A stretch of 64,000 bases of DNA from Armigeres subalbatus (taxonomy: Eukaryota > Arthropoda > Insecta > Diptera > Culicidae). The DNA lies in contig NC_085141.1 in assembly GCF_024139115.2 (NCBI RefSeq), forward strand, positions 374,324,995 through 374,388,994, given 5' to 3'. Positions 42,807-52,943 of this stretch are shown piece by piece. Numbering within the stretch: the stretch's first letter is position 1; each line of letters starts with the position of its first letter. The notes under the pieces are model-generated. The model was given only the letters and a program-made list of their open reading frames with translations. It did not search any database and was not told where the DNA came from. Made by a program: the position numbers and the translations under genes.

Positions 42807-43394
42807 GCATAATCCGGGCTTTCATTTGTGACACACCTGCTCGAGCTTTCACTAAGTGCGTAACAAACTTCAATGTATGGGTGCCTCAAGTGTACAACAA
42901 AGGGAAAGTATTCCCATGAAACACGATGCATGACATTTCCTGAAACACATGCTAAATTACGAACTGATCAAATGTTTAGACAATTTGAGTATCCAGAACA
43001 TCAACGTGCTATTTCACCATTAACAAAACTGCCAATTGACAAGATAGAGGACGTGATTGTGGCAGATTCGTTGCATTTATTGGAGTTAGGTATTATGAGG
43101 AAACTAATGAATTCCTGGCGTACCGGGTCAATGACTAAACGAGCCAAACGGAGTATTCACGGAAAACAGCAGATCTCTTTGAGACAATATAACTCACGAA
43201 CGGGTGGACCAATTTACAAGATTCTCTCAGAATTGATTCGTCTTTGGGATCAGCTGTGTTCGTACATACTAATAGCTGATCAATTTGCCAGGAAAGTTGA
43301 GAAGTTGTTGAAATGCAACGGCTTTATGAGTTCTGAAGAAAGCCATCAAGCTCGAACTGAAATCGATCTAGAGTGCGACGCCTCAATCAATTAA
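42807..43394 (+). pseudogene. Transposase-domain protein fragment (Tnp2-like)
   Basis: Reads IIRAFICDTPARAFTKCVTN, then after a one-base frameshift at about 42,872 YGCLKCTTKGKYSHETRCMT, FRQFEYPEHQRA, LPIDKIEDVIVADSLHLLEL and GIMRKLMNSWRTGS. The motif order CDTPAR...C-X2-C...DSLHLLDLGIMK is shared by a family of arthropod proteins annotated as transposase-domain proteins; a CACTA/Tnp2 link is my recollection and not certain. Only an interior piece is present and the last ~60 residues are not conserved in my reading. Confidence 0.55.
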
Positions 43395-43744
43395 ATGATT
43401 GACAGATCAAAGACATCGGGCAGGTTCGCCTAGTATAAGATAATTTCGTCAATAATCTCTTTGCAATTCAAATTGTAATTGCTAACCAGATAAATGTAGA
43501 ATCGCCTACATCAAGCTGCCTGTTGCTTAGAAGCAGTAAATAATTAATGTAAAGATAGAATGGTGTTCATTTCTACCCGTTCATGGATGCTTTACACGGT
43601 CCCTATTCTCATGCTGGTCTCATAAAGGTAAGAATGTCAGAACAAGGACGTGTTTTTTTGCTCGCGCATTTTTTCCAAGTGTTTTTTCTCGTTCGTTCAC
43701 TGTTTACGTTTTCGCTTCGTCGCGTTGGCGCCAACTGATCGCTA
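43395..43744. other. No gene recognised
   Basis: Separates the transposase relic from the MITE. No feature seen. Confidence 0.4.
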
Positions 43745-43929
43745 ATGGCTCGTTTACATATTCGTTAGTTCTAGCGGATATGCACTATTCGACAATACTA
43801 GCGCTATATTAGCACAATGTAAACGCTTATTAGCGAGGACAATTCCTGCTTTACATTGGGCTAATATCGCGCTAGTATTGTCGGATAGGTGCATTGTCCG
43901 CCAGAACTAGCGAATATGTAAACGGGCCA
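43745..43929. mobile_element. Long-arm foldback MITE (185 bp)
   Basis: Arms of about 80 bp: left TGGCTCGTTTACATATTCGT and TAGTTCTAGCGGA; the right is the complement, ending CGAATATGTAAACGGGCCA. It lies directly upstream of the Jockey-like LINE fragment. Confidence 0.82.
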
Positions 43930-44116
43930 ATAAGGGGCTGAAATGTACTTTTCGGCTCTGCAGCGAGGGCGTGAACCAGGATATCGCGACCAGGTTTACT
44001 CTGATCTATCTGGAGCACGGCTCCACTACCTGGAAGGACCTGAAGCTGGTTGGCATTATAAATTACACCGTCGTTGACTGGGAGCGATATCGGCCAGTGC
44101 ACCGCGATGTCACGCA

Positions 44117-44893
44117 ATGCACCAACTGCTTCAATTTCGGGCACGGCACCAGGAACAGCCGCGCTGCAACAAGTGTGGCGAACCCCATCCGACTGACGAG
44201 TGCTACAAAATGGAGGTGGCCAATCCCAAGTGGTGGTGTAGCCATCGCTCTTCGCTACAACATCAATTGTCTCTGCTCCCAAACTTCCAGCTCAGTGTCA
44301 TCGAGGCCATCGGTGTCGAAGTGACTACTTCGGTCGGCACAATCGCGCTCATCGCGGCGTACTGTCCAACGCAAGCCAAAGCCGGCGATGGATCATCGGC
44401 TGCCCTTCGGAGGGACATCGTCAAGCTTACGCGGAGGCAAGGCCAGTATATCATTGCCGGCGACCTAAATGCCAAACATCAAGCCTGGGGCAACAGTCGC
44501 GGCAATCGAAACGGCACCATCTGGAGCAACGACATGGAGGAAGGCCACTACACGATCTTGAGCCCGGATTCCCCCACTCGGCTGAGTCGGTCCGGTGTCC
44601 ACGCAACCCTCGACCTCTACATAACAAACATGAACGACCACGTCTCGCAGCCGGTCGTCTACCAGGAGCTCAGCTCGGATCACTATCCGGTGGTGGCGGA
44701 AGTGGGCTCCTCGGTCAATCGGCACCAGCAGTTACGGCGAAACTACCATCGAGTGAACTGGCAGCGGTTCCAGCAATGCGTCGACAACACCATTAATTAC
44801 GAGGTGCGTCCGGAGACGACCGCCAACTGTGCGCCATCGATGAGGCAATCTCGGTGGCCAGAGAGCAGCATGTCCCGACGGCTCGGCAGGTAA
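44117..44893 (+). CDS. Jockey-like LINE endonuclease region
   Basis: 258-codon frame. After a gag-knuckle start (CNKCGEPHPTDECYKMEVA) it reads IALIAAYCPTQAKA, YIIAGDLNAKHQAWGNSRGN (GDLNAKH motif), GVHATLDLYITN and SSDHYPVVAEV, the exonuclease-endonuclease-phosphatase fold of Jockey LINEs. The N-terminal endonuclease part (QWNA-type motif) is missing, so it is truncated in frame with gag. Confidence 0.8.
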   Translation: MHQLLQFRARHQEQPRCNKCGEPHPTDECYKMEVANPKWWCSHRSSLQHQLSLLPNFQLSVIEAIGVEVTTSVGTIALIAAYCPTQAKAGDGSSAALRRDIVKLTRRQGQYIIAGDLNAKHQAWGNSRGNRNGTIWSNDMEEGHYTILSPDSPTRLSRSGVHATLDLYITNMNDHVSQPVVYQELSSDHYPVVAEVGSSVNRHQQLRRNYHRVNWQRFQQCVDNTINYEVRPETTANCAPSMRQSRWPESSMSRRLGR

Positions 44894-46132
44894 GCAACTC
44901 CTTAACCATCGATACACTAACCAAAGATTTGATTCGATTGCGGAATGTCACTCGCAGGCAGTTTCAGCGTGCTGGACTGCCTGAGCTTAAGGCACGCTGC
45001 AATCGAATCACAAAAAATATCAAGGCCAGAATGGTGGACCTCAAAAATAACGACTTCTCGAATAAGATCCGCACTCTCCCAGATTATGCTAAGCCGTTCT
45101 GGGAAATGACCAAAATTCTAAAATCCAAGCCTCGGCCCATTCCACCTTTGATCCCACTAGACAATAATGGCTCTAAGGATCGCTTGATAACTCCTGCAGA
45201 GAAGGTCGCTGAAATAGGTCGTCACTTCGTCAGCTCACACAATCTTGGGCAGAACATCGTCAGTCCACACGAAGCAGCCGTCACCGAGCATGCTAACAAC
45301 ATCCATTTGATTCCCAACGACTTGTCGGAGGAGTTAAAGATCTCAGCTGGCGAATTGACGGCCTATATCAAATCATCGAAGAATATGAAGGCCCCAGGCT
45401 TCGACAGCATCCTGAATCTCGAGCTCAAACACATGAGTGCTCCGTTCTTTGAGCACCTCTCGCTGATCTTTAATCAGTGTCTCCGGCTCAGCTACTTCCC
45501 ATCGTCCTGGAAGTCAGCGAAAGTCATCCCCATCCGGAAGCCTGGGAAGGATCCTTCCTCCCCCAGAATTTATCGTCTCATCAGCCTTCTCTCAGGGTTA
45601 TCCAAGCTATTCATCACTGAGGAACAGTTTGGTTTCCGACGCGGTCGGTCAACTGTACACCAACGTCCTCAGACGGAACAAGTTTGTCTCAAAAACATCC
45701 GCCATGGCCTTACTCGATGTCGAGGAGGCATTTGACAATATGTGGCATGATGGCCTGGTGTACAAACTACAACGCTACAATCTTCCCAGCTGCCTGGTGA
45801 AAATCATCAACAATTACCTGTCGGCAAGGACATTCCGGGTCTCAATCAGCGGAGCGAGTTCCAATGCGCACAACATCGTCGCAGGCGTCCCCCAGGACAG
45901 TATCCTCGGGCCCGTGCTTTTTAATCTGTTCACCTCCGACATGCCAGAACCTCCAGAAGGTGGCATTCTGTCTCTGTTCGCAGATGACACCTCCATCGTC
46001 TACAACGGTAGAGTGATCAGAGCGCTAATGGCAAAACTCCAACGAGGCCTGGATGCCCTGACAGAGTACCTCACCAGCTGGAAGATCTGTATCAACGCGG
46101 CGAACTTCAACGGGTCCAAAACAAATTCCTGA
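44854..46132 (+). pseudogene. Jockey-like LINE reverse transcriptase
   Basis: Frames 44,854-45,735 and 45,629-46,132 overlap around a frameshift. They carry FWEMTKILKSKPRPIPPL, NMKAPGFDSILNLELK, AKVIPIRKPGKDPS, EEQFGFRRGRSTVHQ, LLDVEEAFDNMWHDGL, AGVPQDSILGPVLFNL and SLFADDTSIV (catalytic FADD). The last residues before the stop join a distant downstream segment, FLRMILNTPPRTRTSEVHRL (46,131 on), through an internal deletion. Confidence 0.88.
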
Positions 46133-46739
46133 GGATGATCCTCAACACCCCTCCCAGGACAAGAACATCCGAAGTCCACCGTCTGGCCGGGATAAAGACC
46201 TTACAAGAACGCTTTGGTGAGTGTAAAGAAAAGTTTAGGGTCCGTTGCTTGCACTCGGACCAAGAAGCTAAGCGCTAGTTCCAATCTAGGTTATCAAATT
46301 TTTATTGTAAATATTAGTGTACATAGTAGTTAAGTTATCAAATTTAAAAAAACACACTAGCGCCTCCTAAAGGCCGTCGTAATATATTATATTTTAAAAC
46401 TCAGATAACAATATAAAAAAATCAAATCGAAGCTGACGGCACGGCAAATGCTGGGTAAAGCGTACCATTGGTACTTCGCGTACCTGAAGGAATAAAATAG
46501 ACCCACAGAGAATAGACCCCATCTCGCGGTCCTTAGTTTACTCCAGCAACTCCTATCCCTACCTCCTCGCGGTGCAGGCCGGGATACGAGAAACCTTAGA
46601 GAAGATCGGGTAACCAACCCCGGTGGGAACTATGGTCGTATGCTGACAGGAAGGGGGGGTTGCTTCTTCCGGAGGTGCAAATCTTATTGAGTGTCGCATG
46701 TAAAGGCGCGTGATCGGGTGGTGACCGATCAACGAGAGA

Positions 46740-47383
46740 ATGTGCAGGTTGAGGATCAAAGGCCGGTTCTTCAACTTCAGCATAATCAACGTCCATAGCC
46801 CACACTCCGGAAGCACTGATGGTGATAAGGACGCATTCTACGCGCAGCTGGAACGTGAGTACGATAGCTGCCCAAGCCACGACGTCAAAATCATCATAGG
46901 ATATTTGAACGCTCAGGTTGGCCAAGAGGAGGAGTTTAGAGCGACTATTGGGAAGTTCAGCGCACACCGGCTGACGAACGAAACGGCCTACGACTAATTG
47001 ATTTCGCTGCCTCCAAGAATATGGCCATTCGCAGCACCTACTTCCAACACAGCCTCCCGTATCGGTACACCTGGAGATCACCACTGCAGACAGAATCACA
47101 AATCGACCACGTTCTGATTGATGGACGGCACTTCTCCGACATTATCGACGTCAGGAAATATCGTGGCGCTAACATCGACTCTGACCATTATCTGGTGATG
47201 GTTAAACTGCGCCCAAAACTATCCGTCATCAACAATGTCCGGTACCGACGACCGCCGAGGTACGACCTAGAGCGACTGAAGCAACCTGCTGTGGCCAGCG
47301 CATACGCGAAGCATCTAGAGCCAGCGTTGTCGGAAGATGGTGAGCTCGATGAGACCCTCTTGGAGACTGCTGGAATACAGTAA
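46740..47383 (+). pseudogene. RTE-like endonuclease
   Basis: Reads NFSIINVHSPHSGSTDGDKD, SHDVKIIIGYLNAQVGQEEE (normally GDLNAQ; Asp replaced by Tyr), a stop/frameshift near 46,997, then ASKNMAIRSTYFQHSLPYRY, TWRSPLQTESQIDHVLIDGR and SDHYLVMVKLRPKL. The changed GDLNA motif and the broken frame show it is inactive. Confidence 0.85.
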
Positions 47384-47849
47384 AAGCAGCAATTAACGAC
47401 GCAGCGGAGAACAACGTCGGGTATATGGAACGAAGTCGACGGAACGATTGGTTCGTCGAAGAGTGCAGACAGATTCTGGAGGAGAAGGGACGCACTGCAG
47501 GCGGTCGCGCTGCAGCAAGGTAGCCGGCAGAACGTGGAACGTTATAGACTGAAGCGGAGATAGCAGATTCACCTTTTTCAGGAGAAGAAACGCCGCCTGG
47601 AAGAAGCGGAGTGCAAGGAGATGGAACAGCTGTGCTGTTATTAAGAAACACGCAAGTTCTAATAAGGATGGGAGCATCTTGACGGACGAACGTGTGGTAA
47701 TCGAAAGGTGGAAGCAGCACTACGAGGAACATTTGAATGGCGCTGAGAGTACAGGCAGTGAAAGTCAATGCAGCGGAGGAGATGACAACGTCAGTTCAGC
47801 GGACGATGGAAGCCAACCAGCCCCCACCTTGGGGAAGTTAAGGATGCCA

Positions 47850-48470
47850 TCCAACAGCTAAAGACCAATAAAGCAGCTGGTAAGGATGGTATCGGAGCTA
47901 AGCTTAATCAAGATGGGCCCGGCAAAGCTAGCCACTGGCCTGCACAAATTGATAGTCAGAATCTGGGAAACTGAACAGCTACCGGAGGAGTGGAAGAAAG
48001 GGGTCATATGCCCCATCTACAAGAAAGGCGACTAGCTGGAGGTGAGAACTTTCGAACGATCACCATCCTTAATGCCGCCTACAAAGTGATATCCCAGATC
48101 ATCTTCCGTCGTCTGTCACCATTAGTGACTGAGTTCGTGGGAAGTTATCAAGTCGGCTTCGTTGACGGCCGCTCGACAACAGACTAGATCTTTACTGTAC
48201 GCAAATCCTTCAAAAATGCCGTGAATACCAGGTCCCAACGCATCATCTGTTCGTTGATTCCAAGGCGGCATACGACAGTATAGACCGCGTAGAGCTATGG
48301 AAAATTATGGACGAAAACAGCTTCCCTGGGAAGCTTACCAGACTGATCAAAGCAACGGTGGATGGTGTGCAAAACTGTGTGGAGATTTCGTGAACACTCC
48401 AGTTCGTTCGAATCGCGCCGGGGACTAAGACAAGGTGATGGACTTTCGTGCCTGTTGTTCAACATTGCGC
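47850..48470 (+). pseudogene. RTE-like reverse transcriptase, N-terminal half (degenerate)
   Basis: Pieces in three frames: [69 protein letters not shown] and the GLRQGDGLSCLLFNIALEG region just before the hAT insertion. Many stops. Confidence 0.8.
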
Positions 48471-48479
48471 TAGAAGGTG

Positions 48480-48906
48480 CAGGGTAGAAAAAATTTCACA
48501 GTCAATGCAGTGAAAAACATGGATCTCAGTAAAATCTGCTGTCGCCTTCATCGCCGCCGTGGTGAGTGCGACTGGGTGCAGCCGAAAAATCATTTCCAAC
48601 ACCGACTATTAAATTTCGCATTCAGCCACTCACAAGTCGCTCTGACATGCTGCTCAGTTCGCGCCTTACCGTATGACTGTGAGTGGCCCATTTAAACGCG
48701 TGGTGAATTTTTTCAATTTGCTGGGTGAATGTGTACATTTTGCTGTGGTACATTTCATCTTCGCGGCGCTGTGGGTGATGTGAGTTCTTTGTTTACTTTT
48801 CTGCCTCTCCGGGAATGTGAGGTTGATTTCAAAGCAGGAAGAAAATAAAAAAATGATATAAAAAAACATCACCTTCATCCAGTGCTGCCGAATATTTACA
48901 ACCCTG
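48480..48906. mobile_element. hAT MITE (427 bp), 8-bp duplication AGAAGGTG
   Basis: Ends CAGGGT...ACCCTG; AGAAGGTG occurs at 48,472-48,479 and 48,907-48,914. It splits the RTE RT between FNIALEG and the following block. No coding capacity. Confidence 0.88.
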
Positions 48907-48990
48907 AGAAGGTGTCATGCGGAGAGCCGGGTGTAACAGCCGGGTACGATTTTCAACAGATCCAGTCAATTTATTTGTTTCGCGGATGAC

Positions 48991-49773
48991 ATGAACATTG
49001 TCGGCAGAACATTTACAAAGGTGGCAGAATTGTACACCCGCCTGAAACGTGAAGCAACAAAAGTTGGACTGGTGGTGAATGCCTCAAAGACAAAGTACAT
49101 GCTTGTGGGCGGAACAGAGCGCGACAGGGCCCGTCTGGGAAGCAGCGTTACGATAGACGGGGATACCTTCGAGGTGGTCGAGGAATTCGTCTACCTCGGA
49201 TCCTTGCTAACGGCTGATAACAATGTCAGTCGTGAAATACGAAGGCGCATAATCTGTGGAAGTCGGGCCTACTACGGGCTCCAGATGAAACTGCGGTCAA
49301 AAAAGATTCGCCACCGCACCAAATGTGTCATGTACAAGACGCTAATAAGACCGGTTGTCCTCTACGGACATGAAACATGGACAATGCTCGAGGAGGACTT
49401 GCAAGCACTCGGAATATTCGAGAGACGGGTGCTAAGGACCATCTTTGGCGGTGTGCAAGAAGACGGTGTGTGGCGGCGAAGAATGAACCATGAGCTCGCC
49501 CAACTCTACGGCGAACCCAGTATCCAGAAGGTAGCTAAAGCCGGAAGGGTACGATGGGCAGGGCATGTTGCAAGAATGCCGGACAGCAACCCTGCAAAGA
49601 TGGTGTTCACTTCCGATCCGGCAGGTACGAGACGACGTGGAGCGCAGCGAGCGAGATGGGCAGACCAGGTGCAGAACGACTTGGCGAGCGTAGGGCGTAT
49701 TCGAGGATGGAGAGATGCGGCCTCGAACCGTGTATTGTGGCGTCAAATTGTTGATTCAGTGTTATCTGTTTAG
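48991..49773 (+). CDS. RTE-like LINE RT end and C-terminal domain
   Basis: A 260-codon intact frame. It starts just after the catalytic CFADDM (read at about 48,978-48,993) with IVGRTFTKVAELYTRLKREA, and includes VNASKTKYMLVGG, EFVYLGSLLTADNNVSREIR, LYGHETWTMLEEDLQ, FERRVLRTIFGGVQEDGVWR and RVRWAGHVARMPDSNPAKMV. This is the post-catalytic thumb and C-terminal tail. The methionine is internal; the frame belongs to the longer ORF cut by the hAT MITE. Confidence 0.9.
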   Translation: MNIVGRTFTKVAELYTRLKREATKVGLVVNASKTKYMLVGGTERDRARLGSSVTIDGDTFEVVEEFVYLGSLLTADNNVSREIRRRIICGSRAYYGLQMKLRSKKIRHRTKCVMYKTLIRPVVLYGHETWTMLEEDLQALGIFERRVLRTIFGGVQEDGVWRRRMNHELAQLYGEPSIQKVAKAGRVRWAGHVARMPDSNPAKMVFTSDPAGTRRRGAQRARWADQVQNDLASVGRIRGWRDAASNRVLWRQIVDSVLSV

Positions 49774-50027
49774 ATGTAGACTAAATAAATGAAATGAATT
49801 AGGTCTGTTTGACCAACGTAAGTCTTAGTTTTACTGTTTTCTGTATTAGGATCATGTAAAATTGTTGTTAGGGACAAATCGTACCACCAAGCGGCTTCCC
49901 GGATAAACGATTTGCTTTTAACTTCTAGCGCTGCCTTCATCAAAGTTTTCTTTGAAAAATTAGCATACATGCAACTTCCTGCAGGTTTCTTGTAATTTTG
50001 CGGCATGATAAAGGAATTCTGTAACAT
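49770..50027 (-). pseudogene. Pipsqueak-type HTH fragment (pogo/CENP-B-like transposase?)
   Basis: Contains YKKPAGSCMYANFSKKTLMK and REAAWWYDLSLTTILHD, which resembles the psq helix-turn-helix at the N-terminus of pogo-type transposases and CENP-B relatives (usually ...REAAxKYxIPxSTL). No DDE domain follows. It is probably a relic. Confidence 0.4.
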
Positions 50028-50664
50028 AAAATCAATGCCAGTTTGAATAAAAAATGTTTGAAAACTGAATCAGCAGTTTTTGGAAAATAAACTATCGTGT
50101 ATCAGCTGCTGCAAGTCACCCCTCAGAGGGACAAATTTAAAAAAAAAATACCAACTAGATGCGTCTACGGATGACATAGGTCGATGTTTGGGTATATTTT
50201 TATTGTAAAAAAAAAACAAAAACTTGTGGAAAACCCAAGTGTTGCAAGTCACCCCGCTGTTGCAAGACACCCCGTTTGACGGTAATTTAAAAGTGAAGTT
50301 AGAAAATGCGCAATTTCTAATGCAGCAAAAAAAACTCATTTTATAATTTTATATTCAACTTTTTTCAATATCAATTCAAATAGTTCGAGTATTTTCATTT
50401 TCGCACGAGGCGAACGCTCTACTCTCGTGCAATTTTTTCTAATACTTAAAGGTAATTATTTATTATATTCATTTATTTAATCATTTCACACCTAACCCAA
50501 AATTCATGTCGGACAGCAGCGTCCGAACGACGTAAAAAATTCGTGGTACATTCTGGAAGTGGTTTTCTGGGGAATGTTAAAGAACCGTTCTCTGGTCCCA
50601 GGTTCTATGAAAATATCAAAGTTCAACACAAGAGTAATCACATGCCAGTTGAGCTTTTTCGGCA
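50028..50664. other. No gene recognised
   Basis: Short direct repeats of TTGCAAGTCACCCC occur at 50,111-50,275. This could include a 3' exon or intron of the gene at 50,665-51,665 (minus), but nothing is readable. Confidence 0.35.
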
Positions 50665-51665
50665 TCAACATGAACGCAATTTACAAACCTCAAACGGATT
50701 CACCGATATGCCGTGCTGATCGGCATCCACCAAATTTTCGATTCCTCGTTTCGTTGCGTACAGGGCGGATATGCCGGTCACCAACGCGAAAGGTATGGCC
50801 ACAGACAAACAGACATAACACTCGTCAAATTTCCATCGTTCACTGATTTACTGGTCAATTCAAATAATCATTAGTTGGCCAATCGGTCACTAGTAGCGCG
50901 CGCATCGGATTTGCTCGAGTTTGACATTTGCTCATTACCGCCATCTGGTTCGTGATTTGCCTAAATAACTGAAATCAACAGATGTCGTTAGTGTTTAAAT
51001 GACGATGAATTTGATGAGTGAATATTTAATGTGTTATGTCTGTTTGTCTGTGGTATGGCCATTCCGCCGGTCGCGAATATACACCCAATTGATCCCGTGA
51101 TACCGAGCAGTCCAACAAATGCATCCATATCCTGTTTATCAGCGTTTGATGCTCCCACTGCATAGCGCTCGATTCGTAGTTTGTTATGTATATTGAGGCT
51201 CAAATTTCCACGCTCCGGGTAGAACAGAGTCCCACGCGGGAACTTGTTTTCGTCCAGAAATTTGTTGAAGCTATCGTAAATTCTTCCAGCGACATCGACA
51301 TACGAATATTCATTGGGAGAACAGTGGACTTTTATAAGTAACGTTTCGAAAAAAACTTCCGAGCCATCTTTTTTTACCACCAGTACCAGGGGAATCAACT
51401 GGAAGCGATAATTTCTCATCTGTTTTGTTATCTTCCGCAAGGCGTTTTGATTCTTACTTGAAAACATACAAATTTTTCCATCAAGGAGCTTTTCCTCCTG
51501 CTCATCTTTGAACTCTTGGAGTGGCATATTCATTGCTTGACCCAGTATGTTGATAACATCGATTTCTGATTTCGCAACAAAAGGACTATTCAATACTTGC
51601 AGTTTGATTTCATCATCGCGAAAGGAGAACCTTCGGAGTCGTTTCTCGGCCTCAACGCTCGCCAT
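50665..51665 (-). pseudogene. Host gene of unknown function (DUF4781-like?), coding exon cut by a MITE
   Basis: Minus-strand frame from ATG at 51,665 (MASVEAEKRLRRFSFRDDEI) through KSEIDVINILGQAMNMPL, RNYRFQLIPLVLVVKKDGSE, YSYVDVAGRIYDSFNKFLDE to GSIGCIFATGGMAIP, where the MITE (50,800-51,052) begins. Omitting the MITE and one 7-bp duplication, the frame continues without break as a hydrophobic segment and ends KRGIENLVDADQHGISVNPF before a stop at 50,665-50,667; a GT at GAG|GTTTGT just before could instead be a splice donor. The layout reminds me of mosquito DUF4781 proteins, which are longer, but this is memory only. With the MITE read through, the protein ends about 20 residues into it. 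Confidence 0.6.
50800..51052. mobile_element. 253-bp MITE inside a coding exon, 7-bp duplication GTATGGC
   Basis: Same family as 17,428-17,680, inverted: identical 22-bp ends (CACAGACAAACAGACATAAC...), same total length. GTATGGC is repeated at 50,793-50,799 and 51,053-51,059. Confidence 0.92.
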
Positions 51666-52170
51666 CTTTATCAGGATCTACCCGTCTCCGGTTACCACTC
51701 AAATTACGCCCAAAGAAGCGAAAAGTATCAAATGAATTCGTCTGCAAAGAACTGATTATTCAAAAAACCTTTTAAGGCATACAAATAAATGATAAAACTG
51801 CTTCTCAGAACTGTGTTGCTTTTTATAAGTACCTACCTGATAAGACTTAGCTAATCTAAAAATCGTGAAAATTACGACGATGACGAAGAGGTACTTGGAG
51901 AAAGGAAACCACAACACTTCTAGAGGTTTCCTTTATAAAAATTGCCGAACTGACCGAACCGACCGAGTCGCAGAACTTGGAATCCAACATCCAACGAATC
52001 CAAAATCCAACTAGGCTTTCAGCGATCGTATACGTACACGCACGTTTCACTCACACTTTTACTCGGTTTGTTTGCAACCACGAGCAGCTGTCATGGCACG
52101 GCAAAATCAAATGGGATTGTTTGCAGCCACGAACCTGCGTTCGTGTTGGTGAGAAATGTCGGCGAGACCC
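51666..52170. other. Upstream region of the minus-strand gene; no other gene seen
   Basis: Presumably holds the promoter and 5' UTR of the gene ending at 51,665. No clear TATA box could be assigned. Confidence 0.35.
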
Positions 52171-52692
52171 TAATGCTACGTTTAGACAAAGCAAGTGAAT
52201 TGAGCAAGTCGCTTGAATCGAACGCGAATTGAACGTGTAAACACGTTAATTCAATTCACTTGAACGAAAAGAAAGTTGAACATGTTCAACTTTTGGCAAG
52301 TCAATTGAATTCAACCGAGCCGGTGACAAGCTCGGTGTCATCATCATCAATAGACATAGACCGCTGTCATCATTGAAATGCAGTATGAAAAAAAATTATA
52401 GCCCAGGACATCCTGGCTACGATCTGGCGATGGGCTAATGCTACGTTTAGACAAGGCAAGTGAATTGAGCAAGTCGCTTGAATCGAACGCGAACTGAACG
52501 TGTAAACACCTTAATTCAATTCACTTGAACGAAAAGAAAGTTGAACATGTTCAACTTTTGGCAAGTCAATTGAATTCAACTGAGTTGTTCAACTCACTTG
52601 CCCTGTCAAAACGTAGCATAAACAATATGATGTCAGTACCCTGAATTCAACTGAGTTGTTCAACTCACTTGCCTTGTCAAAACGTAGCATAA
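52171..52692. mobile_element. Two copies of one MITE family, apparently nested
   Basis: A complete copy is at about 52,437-52,622 (ends TAATGCTACGTTTAGACA and TGTCAAAACGTAGCAT). A left part (52,171-52,312) and a right part (52,643-52,692) of a second copy flank it, separated by unrelated DNA. The second copy was therefore split by an insertion that includes the first, or the locus was partly duplicated. Interiors are rich in TTGAATTCAA and GTTGAACATGTTCAAC. Confidence 0.75.
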
Positions 52693-52943
52693 CTGAGTGT
52701 CGGTCCTCTCTCCTCTGTCGGAAACAGGGATGCCAGAAGATATTTTCATATATGACATATATGTCTTCACAGTCGTTTAAAAATGTCTTCAAATGTCTTC
52801 AATATTAAAATAACGATTATTAGCGAGAAATTTCAAAATCCAATAGGTTTAAAAAATAAAAAAATAACCATCGGCGAAATAACCATCGAACTGTCAAATT
52901 TTAACTAAAAGTTAAACGAATCGGTGGAATGGTTCACAGCCTA

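Larger units (their letters stand above)
43935..46335 (+). mobile_element. Jockey-clade LINE, defective
   Basis: Order along the plus strand: gag C-terminus with zinc knuckles (CTNCFNFGHG and CNKCGEPHPTDEC in different frames, 44,110-44,210), endonuclease (44,280-44,720), reverse transcriptase (44,900-46,120) and a short C-terminal tail (46,130-46,278). The tail joins the RT with the intervening ~150 codons deleted. Several frameshifts; not active. Confidence 0.85.
46430..49800 (+). mobile_element. RTE-clade LINE, defective, interrupted by a hAT MITE
   Basis: Endonuclease pieces lie at 46,740-47,383, degenerate RT at 47,850-48,470, a 427-bp hAT MITE at 48,480-48,906, then the RT end and C-terminal tail at 48,930-49,773. 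The 3' end has short TAAATGAAATGAA-like repeats near 49,785. ORF content and order fit RTE elements such as Aedes JAM1, though the name is not verified. Confidence 0.85.

Noticed and set aside
46387..47099. Minus-strand frames opposite the RTE endonuclease
   Set aside because: They are antisense shadows of the recognised plus-strand coding sequence.
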